64,000 nucleotides of DNA from Ancistrus triradiatus (GCA_025084515.1 JAJAGP010003233.1:1-64000); one strand, 5' to 3'. Positions 22,656 to 35,118 are shown, counted from the stretch's first letter. Notes: a model not told the origin generated them from the letters alone. Translations and numbers: made by a program.

Positions 22656-22869
22656 TTAAGTTTAAAATAAGTCATCTGAGTATCTCCATGATCTCTCATA
22701 GATGTATCATATAAATACCTGTAAATGTGTACCTGCTTCTCTCCTTCAAAATCATGAATTGTGACGTGCACAGTGAGTGCCTACAAAAAGTGATGGAACC
22801 ATGGATAATTTTTGACACGTGCACTCTCGCAGCAGCTGATCTTTGAGACTCTAATTTGTGTTTTGTTAG
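22656..22869. repeat. ~215-bp repeat, copy 1
   Basis: Matches 31830-32047 almost base for base (starts AGTTTAAAATAAGTCATCTG, ends near TTTGTGTTTTGTTA). The second copy sits inside a Tc1 element, so this is a mobile or mobilised unit. No clear terminal inverted repeat is visible. Confidence 0.85.
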
Positions 22870-22924
22870 ATGCCTGATGAGAATTGTCTAAATAAAAAAG
22901 AAAAATACACAGATAAAACTATCA

Positions 22925-23262
22925 ACAACCTGCCCCACACATGGCAGCTTATGCCACTTAATGCCGATGTGCATATTTCACATTTTATTCGAACTATGAC
23001 TCCGTGACTTTGGTTTTGTTCTTAGATTTGTCATCTACGCCGCCCAAGGAGGTTGGGTCCCTTTTTGAGTCTTGGTCCTCCCAAGGTTTCTTCCTATAAC
23101 ACTCGGGGAGTTTTTCCTTGCCTCTGTCGCCCTAAACTTGCTCAATTTGGGATTGGACGTAGTTATTAGGAGATAATCTAAACTTGTAAAGTTGCTTTGA
23201 GACAATGCTCTATTGTAAAAAGCGCTATATAAATAGATCTGACTTGACTTGACTTAAATAAA
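22925..23262 (-). repeat. Unclassified repeat R1, minus-strand copy
   Basis: The reverse complement matches the first ~290 bp of 33190-34375. Its plus-strand end reads GGAGTTTTTCCTTGCC...GCGCTATATAAATAGATCTG followed by ACTTG repeats, a motif I know as the 3' end of a widespread fish retroposon. Confidence 0.8.
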
Positions 23263-23395
23263 TAAATGGATTGATAAAAGCTAATGTAACAAGTCGGTTT
23301 TGAAAAAGTATTGAGTAAACGTAAAAAGTACTAATTTTCAAAAATAAAAAATTAAACTACAGAAACCTAAAAAATATACTTAAATACAGTACAGA

Positions 23396-23579
23396 TTTTT
23401 TAGCCCATTCCTCTGTAGCAGAACAGTTTCAGCTCTGTAATGTTGCTGGTTTCCTGCTTGCCTTAGGTCTTTCCACATTCATTTCTGCTGGATTAAGGTC
23501 AGGACATTGACTTGGCCATTCCAAAATATTACATTATTCTTCTTTAACCGTTTTCTGGTAAAATGACTTGTGTGCTTAA
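23396..23579 (-). mobile_element. Tc1 family A internal fragment (copy 9)
   Basis: The reverse complement carries the C-terminal transposase coding part (around LNPxxMLW to the EEW region), truncated on both sides. Confidence 0.8.
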
Positions 23580-23689
23580 TGTACTTGTACTTTGTTACTT
23601 ACCACCTCTACTTCTTCTAAAACTTAGTGTTTGGTAAACAAATTATGATTACATTGAAGCAACAGTCTGGAAGCCTGTGCCCCAAGTGC

Positions 23690-23855
23690 TTAGTGCTTTT
23701 GGTGCACAGCTTCACAGATCCCCGGACTCCACCTGTGAGGAGTTTGCATGTCCTTCTTGTGTCTGCATGGGTTTTCACCAGGGACTCTGGTTTTCTTCCA
23801 CATTTCAACTTGTCAACTGGCCACTCTAAATTGCCCCAGTGTATGTGTATTTAAA
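23690..23855 (+). mobile_element. Fragment of a second tRNA-SINE family
   Basis: GAGTTTGCATGTCCTTCTTG...TCTAAATTGCCCCAGTGTAT follows the order of a common fish SINE body also seen at 28960 and 49187. The tRNA head is degraded. Confidence 0.6.
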
Positions 23856-24556
23856 GCGTACAGTTGTAACCTTCTTTCTGACATGATTATAGTCATTGAT
23901 GCTAATTTGATATTAAATGACAACATAAATAAATAAATAACATAGAGAATCACTGGATTGACCGCATTAATGACTCTGCAGAACAGGACGTTGCACTTAT
24001 GGAGACAATCAATGCAATACTGAGCAACCAAGAGGAGCATAAACAATTTATCCTTCAGAGTGTAGATAATCATCATCAGGACTTTCAAAATGGCAATAAA
24101 GCCACTGTGAACTATAGTCAGTGTGTCGTCACATTCGTGGCTGCTAGAAATTAAAAACACTTTTATTTCCATCTATTCAGTTGATTCAGTTGGTTTGTGT
24201 TGTCCTACATTACAATTTTCTATATATTTACACTAAAATGAAAATGACTTGTTGGTGAGACTGTAAAAATAGATTTTTAAAAATCTCCTTAGCACAACTT
24301 ATCAAACTAGAAGTGAACTAAATAGTGGTTGCTGTACATTTCACCACTGTTAAATAAATAGATGAGATGTCGAGAGAAATTGAGATTGTGTTTCTGAAAT
24401 CCCACCCGTGTCTATCCAGTCATCTAACTCACTAGCTTTTAGCTTGCTGACTAATGGTAACAATGTGTAACATTACCTACAAACACGATGATTCGTGTGG
24501 TTTCTTTTCCCATGTTTTAGAATAAAATTTGTAACCAATGAGAGCTAGCTAGCTAG
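23856..24556. other. No gene seen
   Basis: Short (AAAT) run at 23927-23940; otherwise unremarkable. Confidence 0.45.
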
Positions 24557-24747
24557 GGACTGTGGTAGCCTAGCAGTTAAGGTACTGGACTATGGACCAA
24601 AAGGTTCAAATCCCACCTCTGCCAAGCTGCTACTGTTGGGTCCTTGAGCAAGGCCCTTAACCCACAATTGCTTGGATTGTAAGATTGTATCAATTTTAAG
24701 TCGCTCTGGATAAAGGCGTCTGCTAAATGCTGTAAATGTAAGTGTAA
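24557..24747 (+). mobile_element. tRNA-derived SINE, best-preserved copy
   Basis: It has an A-box-like TGGTAGCCTAGCAGTTAAGG, a B box GGTTCAAATCC at 24603-24613, and tail GTCTGCTAAATGCTGTAAAT. AGCTAGCT on the left (24543-24554 region) and at 24748-24755 is a plausible target-site duplication. It is the only copy here with tail and duplication both intact. Confidence 0.9.
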
Positions 24748-24755
24748 AGCTAGCT

Positions 24756-25489
24756 GAGTAGCAGTTTGCAAGCACTCATTCTAACTACACTCTACATAGT
24801 GTCTCATAATAGTAACGAATCACAAGGCTTTTAGAGAGCACTCATGTGGTGTACCATTTAGTATACAAAAATTTAAAATGCAACCAGAATCATGGATAAT
24901 CGTGGTAACCCCTGACAAATGGACACTAATGTTCTTTATTAGCAATTAGCTGGCCTGCTTTTAATAAAGGCAGGCGGACATGATGATAATCGATTACTGT
25001 TTACATTCTTGTATACATTTTTTAATTCTGTCAGTAAGGGATGAAATGTAATTGTTTACACAGCTTATTTAACCTGAATGACTTAAAACCACTTTAAGCA
25101 CTTTCTCTTTAATGTATTCTATTTAATTGTCTTTGTTGTGGCACACCTTTAAACATACATCACTTAGAGATGCAGATACATAAGATCCACAGGGTTCTGA
25201 ATCATTACAATCACACCTCACAGAAGATAGTCTAGTTAAGAGGAAGCTGCAGTTGGACCTGTGTTGTTTTTGTGGAACAAGCCAAGCCTCACTAATCATG
25301 ACGTCATGTTTAATGCATGCTGTTCCTCATACACCTGACAAAAGGATACACACTTCTTAATGCTTTTTTGATTCATGTTTAGTGGATGCTACTGACTGAG
25401 ACCCAAAGAAAGCTATTCTCTAATTAGTTATAGCGTTACAATACTGCGTATGTGCATAGTTTTAAATGATATGCACAAGAACAGTATTT
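24756..25489. other. No gene seen; perfect CRE palindrome
   Basis: CATGACGTCATG (25297-25308) is a 12-bp palindrome with a consensus CREB/ATF site at its centre. No coding sequence recognised. Confidence 0.45.
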
Positions 25490-25672
25490 AGGAGGCACAT
25501 TTATCCAGTGACCTACAACAAATGCAGTTTTACTTGGCATAATTAACGCCTCAAAGAGTTAAAGGCCTTGGTCAAAGGCGTAACAGTAGCCAGAACATGC
25601 CGGAACTTGAACCCTCAATCTTCTGATTAATAGTCCAGTGCCTTATTCACTGTTCCACCAGTGGCCTTTAAA
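25490..25672 (-). mobile_element. Decayed tRNA-SINE
   Basis: The minus-strand reading keeps the 'GTTCAAGTTCCGGCATG' B-box region and the head 'GCCACTGGTGGAACAGTGAA' in SINE order, with many substitutions. Confidence 0.5.
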
Positions 25673-25689
25673 AAAAATTAAAATAAAAT

Positions 25690-25691
25690 AA

Positions 25692-25724
<33 letters not shown>
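25690..25724. repeat. (AAT)n microsatellite
   Basis: About ten AAT units following an AAAAT run. Confidence 0.95.
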
Positions 25725-25728
<4 letters not shown>

Positions 25729-27195
25729 ATGTACTACAAAAAGTATATTTTATATATTATCCCTTTCACACATAGTGGTTACTACAGTGGACAACAATTC
25801 AATAGCTGTTTTCTTCCCATATGCATGAGTTTTCATGTCACAATTGCACATCAGCCACTAGAGTGGACGCTATTGTGCCTTGCTATATGCTATATACTCA
25901 CAAAAGTTTATTTTATTGACTGTTCTTAAAAACATATTTCATTAGTTGAGTTTCAAAGGCATGTTGTCCACCCTAGTGGACATATCACCAACTCCTTGAA
26001 AAATGCATGTTTAAACTTTTTTTTTTAAAGAGTAATAAAAACACTTGGTAAAAATACTGAAGTAGGTTATCATAATTCATGCATGAAAGGGATCAAAAAT
26101 ACTATTTTTATTACAGGAATATTAAATGTAAAGCATGCATAATAACTTGTAAAATCTATAATGCTTTCCTGCCCATCTAGACTTTTTCAAAGTCTCCATA
26201 GGGTTGGAACTTGCTGAAGTCAGATATTGACACTGAATCTTTGTATACTGTCAGTATGAATGTGTGGAAGTGTGCTCCTTTGCCTGTCTAAAAGGGTTGA
26301 CCTCTGATCTCCCATCCCCATCCCTGGCAGCTGTTGGTGAGGCCCCATCTGCCACTGACCTCCTGGGGTCAAATGGGGATGGGACTTAGCCCCACTTCAT
26401 TAACCTGAAAGAAATAAGCATTCTTTGTGTCTCTCAGGGAACACTTTTATTTTACATACACACATACACAACCAAATGTCCAAGTTCCCTTTAAAAGAAA
26501 AAAATCCAGTTCAGTATTGTACAAAAGAACACAATAGAGGGTGTTGGTGTGTCCAATGCTGCATCGAGAATGCATGATGTGAGCCTCCACACTTTTTCAT
26601 TCTACTGCCTCCTTGTGCTATGTTCATAAAATTAAAAAAAGCTTTTATGAACTAGCAGCAAGCACCTAAAAACTTGCCACCCTTTTTTCGTAGTTCATTA
26701 TCATTCACATGATGAAAAGCAGTTAACAAAGAGGCTTTCTTTAGTGCAAATAGCCAGGGTGCCTATATAAAAGAATATCAGAGTGACGTGTGCCCTGCAT
26801 ATTTAAATTTTTAGGTGTAGGTTAAAAACATACTTAAATAAAACACATGTACACAAGTTTCTTTGGTTCAGTCTCGAGTCATCTGTGACCTGCATGCTCT
26901 GTCATGCACTTTGGCAGAATAGCCAAACTTTTATTGGGCCAGGTGTGTGTGTGTGTCTGGGAGGGTTCCTGGACTGGGCTGAGCTTCAATCATCTATGCC
27001 CCAGGGTTGTGCATCCTTACCTTAGGATAAGAGCAGAGTCAGGGTTACTCTGACATAAAGTCTTAAGCCGCGTTCACACCAAACAGTTCTACATTCATTC
27101 CAGGGCTCTGTGAAACTGAAATGACGTAAGCTACACAAATTTCGCTTAGACGAGTCAAAAATCAATTGTACCTCCTCTGTCGCATGTAGGCTGAG
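25725..27195. other. No gene seen
   Basis: 26270-26410 is locally GC-richer and contains CCCATCCCCATCCC facing GGGGATGGGA about 70 bp away, a possible hairpin. No reading frame resembles a known protein. Confidence 0.4.
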
Positions 27196-27397
27196 TACAT
27201 TTACATTTACAGCATTTAGCAGATGCCCTTATTCAGAGCGACTTACAATTGATACAGTCTTACAATCCAAGCAATTGTGGGTTAAGGGTCTTGCTCAAGG
27301 ACCCAACAGTGGCACCTTGGCAGAGGTGGGATTTGAACCCTGGAACTTCTGGTCCAGAGTCGTCCAGTACCTTAACAACTAGGCCACCACAGTCCCA
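27196..27397 (-). mobile_element. tRNA-derived SINE
   Basis: Minus-strand copy closely matching those at 5780 and 24557. It has a (ACATTT)n tail at the left, a B box in GGGATTTGAACCCTGG (about 27327-27342) and an A-box-like end at 27375-27395. Confidence 0.88.
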
Positions 27398-28959
27398 GCC
27401 TGGACTTCACTGTCAGTCCATTCATCTGTGTTTTATTTCCATTCTTAGGGCAAAGACTTGTTGTTTATATGGTTACGGAGTACATGTATATTCAAATCAT
27501 GCCTGCACTGAGGGAAGATCCTGCCTTGAAATAGGAGCTAGAAAAAGTCCCCATACGCAGCCTTCAAAGAACTACAGTCATCCTCAGTTCATGCATTGTG
27601 AACATGTGAAAAAGGGTACCCGCGTCACTGATGTCTCCTGGGATCCCACTTATCTGAGTTACTTTGATTTTTGGTTCTCCCTTTTTAGTAGATGTCAGTA
27701 TGTTCCATATTTTATAACAGTCGCTGTTTTATTATATTATATTATATGATTTAGCTTGAGTATCTAGGTTGTGCGTGATGCCCACAGCAGAAGGTTGTGT
27801 GATCAAGCTGACATCACACCGAAACGCCATCAGGTATCTACTGATGTGATTCACCTTGCCAGAGGCTCTAGAGTGGTTTGGGCTGGGTCTGCCATGTGAG
27901 ACAAACCAGATGTGCTCCCACATCACATGTTCAGGATAAGACAGTTACTGAAGATTAATAAATCAATATTTTACAGTAAATAAAGCAAACTAGAGGAAAA
28001 CATGTCATATTACATATATTTATTTATTATTTCTTTATGTACACTGACAGTGGTTTATCTTGGAAATGTACTGTCAGTAATTTCCTGTCATTCGTGTAAA
28101 ATATTCCTACAGTGTACCTTGAAAATATCTCCTGTGAGTTTAGTGCTGACTGAATGCGGCTCTCTGTGTACGTTCTCATGTATGAGAAATGGTAGGCTGT
28201 ACAGAATCCTTCTCTTTGTGTCTATGAAAGCAGAGCTTCCTTCATGTGTCTAGCACCTGGAATGAGGCAGAAATGAGTGTGTGAGGTGTGAAAAAGCAGA
28301 GGAGCTCGGCAGCTTGTGGGTGGTTATGAAATACAAAGAGCAACATTGCAGTGACGCACGAAGGCTCACGGCGAGAGGAAACCCTGCTCCTGAAAATAGT
28401 ACTTCATGTGGCACACTGTTTAGCAAGGAGGGACACATAGTGTCATACATTGCTAGTCATGCTCAGACCTGCTATGAACCTACGTAATCATATGCACACT
28501 CACACAATCAACATGCTTTTTTCAGACAAAACCAAAAGCAGGGTGAGCCAGCTTTTTGTTTCCTTAAGGTGGCAAGGAAGTATAAGCTGTGTGACAAACA
28601 GCTTGTGTTTATTATATTCTCAAGTGAGATGGAAGGGAATCGAACATGTTATCAGATTTCTATCAGTTTAAACAATCCATTTGTCAGATCCATTAGCAAT
28701 ACTGCAATCAAAAACCACAGTAATGCAAGTACCCCAAGGTTCCAGTTCAAGTAGCAAAGGAAACAGCAGGACCTAATGGTAATAGGCTATGCTAGGGAAG
28801 CAGTGTTTCTTTTGTATGGTGTGTTATACAATAGGCAGCACCTGAGACCCACAATCACAAAGCCTGAATAAATAAATCTGAGTTGTTTGTGCTGTTTTCA
28901 GTACTGTGTAATTCTAGATTTTTTAGTACCTGATTCTGTAACGAATTTTCACGTTGGCA
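27398..28959. other. No gene seen
   Basis: Several chance open frames but no domain, no repeated unit and no clear splice-framed exon. Confidence 0.45.
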
Positions 28960-29145
28960 GCATTTTGGCTCAGTGGGTAGTACTGTCACTTCACAGCAAT
29001 CCCAGGTGGGGTGGTCTGGGCCCTTCCTGTCTAGAGTCTGCATGTTCTCCCCATGTATAAATGGGTTTACTCCGGTTTCCTTCCGCCACCTAGGCACCAG
29101 CTCTCCCATGACCCTGTCCAGGACCAAACGGATAAGAAAATTCAT
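28960..29145 (+). mobile_element. Second tRNA-SINE family, copy
   Basis: Head GTAGTACTGTCACTTCACAG, then the body GAGTCTGCATGTTCTCCCCA, then ACCCTGTCCAGGACCAAACG and GATAAGAAAATTCATGATGA. The same module order occurs at 49187-49492. Confidence 0.75.
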
Positions 29146-30861
29146 GATGATTTTCGTGTCTTACTATCAGTGATAAGCTATTTTCTATAAAGTTTTTGCC
29201 AGTAATTACACTGCAGTAGATACATGTCGATTAAGCGATTAAATTAGACACACCACAGGAAGTTAATGTGGAACGACATACTGGTTAAAATGAAAGCATG
29301 CATTTGCTCTGTAAGCCACAACACAAAAACATCTTCAGCAAGACTTGGTTTGGAACATTAAGCGAACTGAAATGATCTGTTTTCCTTCTCATGATATGAT
29401 CACAAATATGTACACTTACATTTAGCTGACACTCCATCTAGGGAAACTTACAACTGGCAGTGGCAGTGGAAGAGTTGCGCTTGTCCAATATCCACCACCT
29501 TAACCGCTTTGCCACCACAGTCCACACTTGTTACATGTGTTATTGCTGAATGTGTACATTGTACATTGTGTGTATTTTATTATACAGTATAATGTCATGT
29601 GTAGCATCGCTAAAATGTGTTTCAGATCATTTAGTATATTGGAGAGCAATTGGATTTAAATTCAGTGTTTTAAATGATTTCTCTGATTGGATTAAGGCCT
29701 AGAAATCAGATTAAGAAATCTGATAAAGAGATCTGAATAGCACATGTATATCCCTACTCTGATTTTCTCAGTCTGCCAAATGTAACCGTATAGAGCTTAG
29801 AGCTGTTCCGAAAGCAACTAGCAAACTCAAACATGGTTGCCAAGTCTGCTTATTCTAAGAGACTTCTTTTTGGGCTTATTTCCATAGACCTGGTTGTTGT
29901 TTTTTTTCTCTCGTGGGATCTGGCAACCCTAGAATTAAATGCAGCACCTGGTAAAAAGGCTACCAAACACTTTTTGGAATACTCTAAAATCCAGTATATG
30001 CTCATGGAAATAACTCATTTCATTATTTAATTATTTAAGTCACATCCTTCTGTGCGATTATTTCCTGGTTGCAAAGTAGAAATCCTATAATTGCCTGATT
30101 TCTATAAACCCTGAGCTTTTCATTATCTAATTTTCCAGGAGCATGGAAAGTGAGATTACTCTGATTATTGACAAAATCCGACAAAATTATCTGCAGTTAT
30201 CAGATTATTAAGTACATATAAATGCACTCCATCAACCAACAACATCAGTCACAGACGTGGTACTGCATTTATGATCCTCAATGAAAAAACAAAACAGAAG
30301 TCTTTACCAACTAGACTAGACCAACTTTTATAATTTATTTAACGCCTTCTCTGCTATCATTTATAGCTGTGGCACAGTGGCCCTTTGATTCACACTTAGT
30401 GTGTATTGCAATCTTATTCAAACATCTGACTAAGCTGTCTTTCGTAACCGTAATGGGGTGTGCCATTGAATGCTGAAGTCTACTAAGTAAGATTTGAGAC
30501 TGCTTCCTTAATAACTACCTGACATTCATTGTCTCATTTTGGATGCAGAACATGGTTTCATTTATGATTAGCAGAAGTGATTATACAACTCGGCATTTGG
30601 AAAGAATTTGGGTCAAAAAATTATTCTAGGCTTTTCCTTTAAAGGGTCTGATTTGTCGCAGGGAGTGACAGGACTGAGATAGCTATGTGTAAAAGCTTTG
30701 TCAAATACAGGAACAAGACTTAGGCATATATATAACTAGAATGAGGAATTCCTGTCATGCTTTCTCTTCCTACCTATGGCTATTGCATAATTCCAAAATT
30801 TAAAATTATTCATTCGTCTTTTCTATAGTAATAGCTTAATTAGGTTCTCAAGTCTTGTGCA
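29146..30861. other. No gene seen apart from one SINE
   Basis: AT-rich DNA. 29412-29523 is a SINE remnant, listed separately. Confidence 0.45.
29412..29523 (-). mobile_element. Internally deleted tRNA-SINE
   Basis: Keeps the tail-side ACTTACATTTAGCTGACACT and the head CACCTTAACCGCTTTGCCAC, but lacks most of the body between them. Confidence 0.65.
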
Positions 30862-31790
30862 TCATATCAAAAGAGTTTGGACTCCACCAATCCACAGTCA
30901 GACAGATTGTGTACAAATGGAGGAAACTCAAGACCATTGTTACCCTCCAAAGGAGTGGTCGACCAACAAAGACCACTCCAAGAGCAAGATGTGTAACAGT
31001 TGGCAATGTCACAAAGAACCCCAGGGTAACTTCTAAGCAACTGAAGGCCTGTCTCACATTGACTAATGTCAATGTTCAGGGTTGCAAGGAGAAAGCCACT
31101 GCTCTCCAAAAAGAACATTGCTGCTCGTCTGCAGTTTGCTAAAGATCACGTGGACAAGCCAGAACGCTATTGGAAGTATGTTTTGTGGACGGATGAGACC
31201 AAAATAGAACTTTTTGGTTTCAAAGAAAAGCGTTATGTTTGGAGAAAGGAAAACACTGCATTCCAGCATAGGAACCTTATCCCATCTGTGAAAAATGGTG
31301 GTGGTAGTATCATGGTTTGGGCCTGTTTTGCTGCATCTGGGCCAGGACGGCTTGCCATCATTGATGGAACAATGAATTCTGAATTATATCAGAGAATTCT
31401 AAAGGAAAATATCAGGACATCTGTCCATGAACTGAATCTCAAGAGAAGGTGGGTCATGCAGCAAGACAACGACCCTAAGCACACAAGTCGTTCTACCAAA
31501 GAATGGTTTTTTGTTTAAAGAAGAATAAATAAAGTTAATGTTTTGGAATGGCCAAGTCAAAACAAGTCCTGACCTTAATCCAATCTAAATGTTGTGGAAG
31601 GGCCTGATGAAGCGAGCAAGCTAGCTAATGTGAGGGAAACCCACCAACATCCCAGAGCTGAAGCTGTTCTGCATGGAGGAATGGGCTAAAATTCCTCCAA
31701 GCCGGTGTGCAGGACTGATCAACAGTTACAGGAAACGTTTAGTTGCCGTTATTGCTGCACAGGGGGGTCACATCAGATACTGAAAGCAAA
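30862..31790 (+). pseudogene. Broken Tc1-like transposase (family A copy 7)
   Basis: The HTH segment (YKWRKLKTIVTLQRSGRPTK, 30855-31142 frame) is followed by a ~50-bp deletion near 31077 that shifts the frame. The second open piece (31066-31518, 150 aa) holds WTDETKIELFG and QQDNDPKHTS with both Asp residues. After an insertion at ~31510 the frame is lost, and the catalytic Glu position reads a TAA stop (near 31587). The start codon is missing. Confidence 0.88.
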
Positions 31791-31829
31791 GGTTCACATA
31801 CTTTTGCCACTCACTAATATGGAATATTA

Positions 31830-32047
31830 ATAATATTAAGTTTAAAATAAGTCATCTGAGTGTCTCTATGATCTCTCATAGATGTATCGTATAAATGCCT
31901 GTAAATGTGTACCTGCTGCTCTCCTTCAAAATCATGAATTGTGGCGTGCACAGTGAGTGCCTACAAAAAGTGATGGAACCGTGGATAATTTTTGACACAT
32001 GCACTCTCGCAGCAGCTGATCATTGAGACTCCAATTTGTGCTTTGTT
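31830..32047. repeat. ~215-bp repeat, copy 2, nested in Tc1 copy 7
   Basis: It is inserted in the 3' tail of copy 7: the Tc1 text 'CACTAATATG..ATATT' is duplicated on both sides (about 31815-31829 and 32048-32058), a likely ~10-bp target duplication. It is nearly identical to 22656-22869. Confidence 0.85.
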
Positions 32048-32317
32048 AAAATGTAATATTGGATAATTTTCCTCAATACATACATCACCTCGTATAATAT
32101 TTTTGTCTCATTTGTTTAACTGGGTTCTCTTTATCTACTTTTAGGACTTGTGTGAAAATCTGATGATGTTTTAGGTCATATTTATGCAGAAATATAGAAA
32201 ATGATAAATTCAGAAAAGAAAAATAGAAAAGGTTTCACAAACTTTCAAGCACCACTGTAAGTTGCATTTATGTAAACTGCTAGCCTAGTATGCATTAATG
32301 AAAGAAACAGTAACTAT

Positions 32318-32545
32318 CTAAGGGTGGCAGTTGGTGCTGTTGCATCACAAATCCAAAGATTCTGGTTCAATTCCCCATCTGGGCTTCAACTGTGTGTGTT
32401 TTGCATGTCCTCCTCATTGTGAGTGTGTGTGTGTGAGAGTGTGTGCGTGTGCCCTGCAATAACTGTCAATAAACCTCTCTAATGTCCTGCCAACAGTTGG
32501 GTGCCGGCTCCCTGCGACTGTTGATTGAATTTATTGAATGCATGA
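32318..32545 (+). mobile_element. Second tRNA-SINE family, degraded copy
   Basis: B-box-like GGTTCAATTCCC at about 32361-32372, then TTTTGCATGTCCTCCTCATT, a GT-rich stretch and a GGGTGCCGGCTCCCTGCGAC tail. Confidence 0.6.
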
Positions 32546-33189
32546 ATGATTGAGTGACTGTCTATTGTCTGTAGATAAAATTAACTAGCATACTGTAATA
32601 TGGGACACAGTCTGAGGTGAGTTTTAGGTCAGGGCAAAACAGCCCACTATTGCACAACTTACCTTTTATCGAATGATTCACCACTTCTGCATATTTCATT
32701 AGCTCTGTGTAACAGCAATAGTGGAAAGACAAAAAAGGAGAATGTAGGACAGTCACAATGAGGACATGACACACAAAAAGGACTCTGTCGCTGTCAATAC
32801 AGCTAATTTGTCATCAGTTAAACTAATAAGCACAGCAGTAAGATATATAATATCTAAACAGAAGCTGCTGAGAACCTGCTTTGAATCCCCAATTGGGATT
32901 CAAAATGAAGGTTAGATTGTGCTTTACAGAACCACAGTAGTATGAGTTGTTGTTGGTGGAAAGAGAGTTTGTTGTCTATTCTGGCCTATTGTTTAACATG
33001 ATTAATGTAAGGCAATAGATAGCTACAGCCTGTGATGTTGAGGCAGCTCAGTCACACTTGTGTTAGCATGGTGAATCCTTTTTAGTATGATTATGCACAT
33101 TTGATTTGGGTGATACATAAAATTAGTCAGTAGTCAGTAGTATTGTATTTATTGATCCTCTGCTCATGCTCTCTGACCTGGCTTGATTA
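32546..33189. other. No gene seen
   Basis: No recognised element. Confidence 0.45.
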
Positions 33190-34375
33190 GTCAAGTCAAG
33201 TCAAGTCAGATTTATTTATATAGTGTTTTTTACAATGGAGCATTGTCTCAAAGCAACTTTACAATTTTAGATTATCTCCTAATATCTACGTCCAATCCCA
33301 AATTGAGCAAGCCTAGGGTGACAGTGGCAAGGAAAAACTCCCTAAGTGCTATGATGAAGAAAAAGGGACCCAACCTCCTTGGGCGGCGTACATGATAAAT
33401 CTAAGAATGAAACTAAAGTCATGGAGTCATAGTTCGAATAAAATGTGAAATATGCACATTGGCATTAAGTGGCCCGGGTATGGTGGGGCTGGAGCTGATG
33501 ACGGAAGCAGCTTGAGTGAAGCTGCAGCGGATGAACATCATGTTTTATCTAAACTAATAAGTCATGGAGTCATAGTTCAAATAAACTGTAAAATATGCAC
33601 ATCAGCATTAAGTAGTCCGATACACAGAGTCACTCTAGGATCTCTAGTCTAAGCAGGAAAGTCCTTGGCGGCACTTTGTCCCCAGCTAATCAGAGGAGAG
33701 AGAGAGCCACCATCCCCTGGTGCGGCACGGACATGGTTGGACCAGAGCCGATGAAGTAAATAGCCTGAGCGAAGCTGAAACAGATGAACATCAGGTGTGG
33801 GACCAGAACCGGCACAGGAACACAGCTCGGACAGAAAAGGAAATGTAATTAGTTATTGATTAAGAGCACAGTGTCTATTAACAATCACTGATGCCATGTG
33901 TAGCATGAGACCCTGGCAGCATTAGCTATAGCAGCATAGCTAGAAAGAGGAGAACCGGAAGGTAACACAGCCAAGAGGGATCACATGAGATATCGGCAAC
34001 CCCACGGGAGGTAGAAGACAGCAACCCAACGTCTCTGATCACCATAAGACTCTTTGACTATGAACCCCCAGCTCTGCCCTTAGTCTAAGGCAAGGATGCA
34101 CGAGTCAACATCAAGAGGACCGAAGCCCAGTTCAGCCAGACCACCCACCACTCCAGGCTAAAGGACAGGCATGACAAAGAAGGCAGGCCAGACATGACTC
34201 CAGACTCCGGCCCGAAATATGCATCATCTGCTTAGATGTCTTTAGCCTAGTCTTAAAAATTTGGAGTGTGTCTGAGTCTCGAACTAAAGTGGGAAGATTA
34301 GTCCTTGTATCACTCACTCGAGTCACTGTAATCTGAGTTGTCTGTGGGAGCACTATCTTTATAGAGTCTCTTTGG
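33190..34375 (+). repeat. Unclassified ~1.2-kb repeat R1, longest copy
   Basis: It opens with TCAAG repeats and ATTTATTTATATAG, then a body shared in reverse at 22925-23262 and 50444-50590. Internally, TCATGGAGTCATAGTTCGAA at ~33420 recurs as a similar block at ~33563, and 'GATGAACATCA' blocks recur near 33531 and 33786, so the body contains duplicated modules. The right part (34200-34375) ends around TTTAGCCTAGTCTTAAAAAT and onward. No protein motif is visible. It is probably a non-coding retroposon. Confidence 0.7.
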
Positions 34376-34882
34376 CAGGAGTAGCCCTCTCAAGGTCCAA
34401 CCAGCGTCGCATAGACACATTCATACTGGAATTTAGAACAACCAGTTAAGTTAATGCTATTTTTGGAGTGCAGGAGGAAGCTTGAGTATCTGAAGTAAAC
34501 CTGCGTGGACACATGGAGGACATTCACGCAGGCAAAGTCCGGGGTTGTGTCTATGTATACCCATTGGGAAATTGTAGTGCTCAGTAGACTGAATGGTGAT
34601 CTTTATTTGTTTCAGAAAATCAGAAGGAAAAATATGATCAAACAAAAATGAGGTACAATTGAAAAAATAAACAATAAAGGAGCAAAAACTGAGTTTATTT
34701 TTAGAAGTTTGCTGATTGCAAACACACTCTGGGAATGAAACCCAGGATCTCAACATATTTATGAGCCCTATGAGCTGCCTTAGTTCTAACCATGAGCTTC
34801 AAGATGTACATAGGATACGATGTTACGATGTTAGTAGTAATGTGAGTGATAATTGGATACATTAAAACAATAAATGTACATT
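34376..34882. other. No gene seen
   Basis: AT-rich DNA. No coding signature. Confidence 0.4.
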
Positions 34883-35118
34883 TACACACTGAGTGGCCAT
34901 TTTCTTATAGATACCTGCTATTTCGTGATTGGAGATTTCCTGTTTGGAAATTAGACACTGAACACTAGAATACAATATAAAATCAAATGAGCAAGGTTTC
35001 TGTGGATCAGTTTCCGTTGTGAATCCACATGATAAATCAAGTGATCTGAGCAACTTTGAACTAGACATGGTCATCAGTGCTAGACTATCCAGAGCCAGTA
35101 CTTCAAACACTTGAGTGG
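34883..35118 (+). mobile_element. Tc1-like family F, left-end fragment
   Basis: CACTGAGTGGCCATTTTCTT, followed by the typical ATTGGAG...CAAATGAGCAAG text, corresponds to the end and N-terminal region of a fish Tc1-like element whose ends read 'GTGGCCACTTTATTAGGTAC'. GCAACTTTGAACTAGACATG encodes the decayed HTH start. Truncated at the right. Confidence 0.65.

Larger units (their letters stand above)
30862..32257 (+). mobile_element. Tc1 family A copy 7, 5'-truncated, with nested insert
   Basis: It begins abruptly inside the HTH coding region, with the right terminus intact (...CAAGCACCACTG, TA 32258-32259). The 3' non-coding part is interrupted by the ~215-bp repeat at 31830-32047. Confidence 0.92.

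Noticed and set aside
24543..24555. AGCTAGCT repeats as a microsatellite
   Set aside because: Better explained as the target-site duplication of the adjoining SINE, since the same octamer recurs at its other end.
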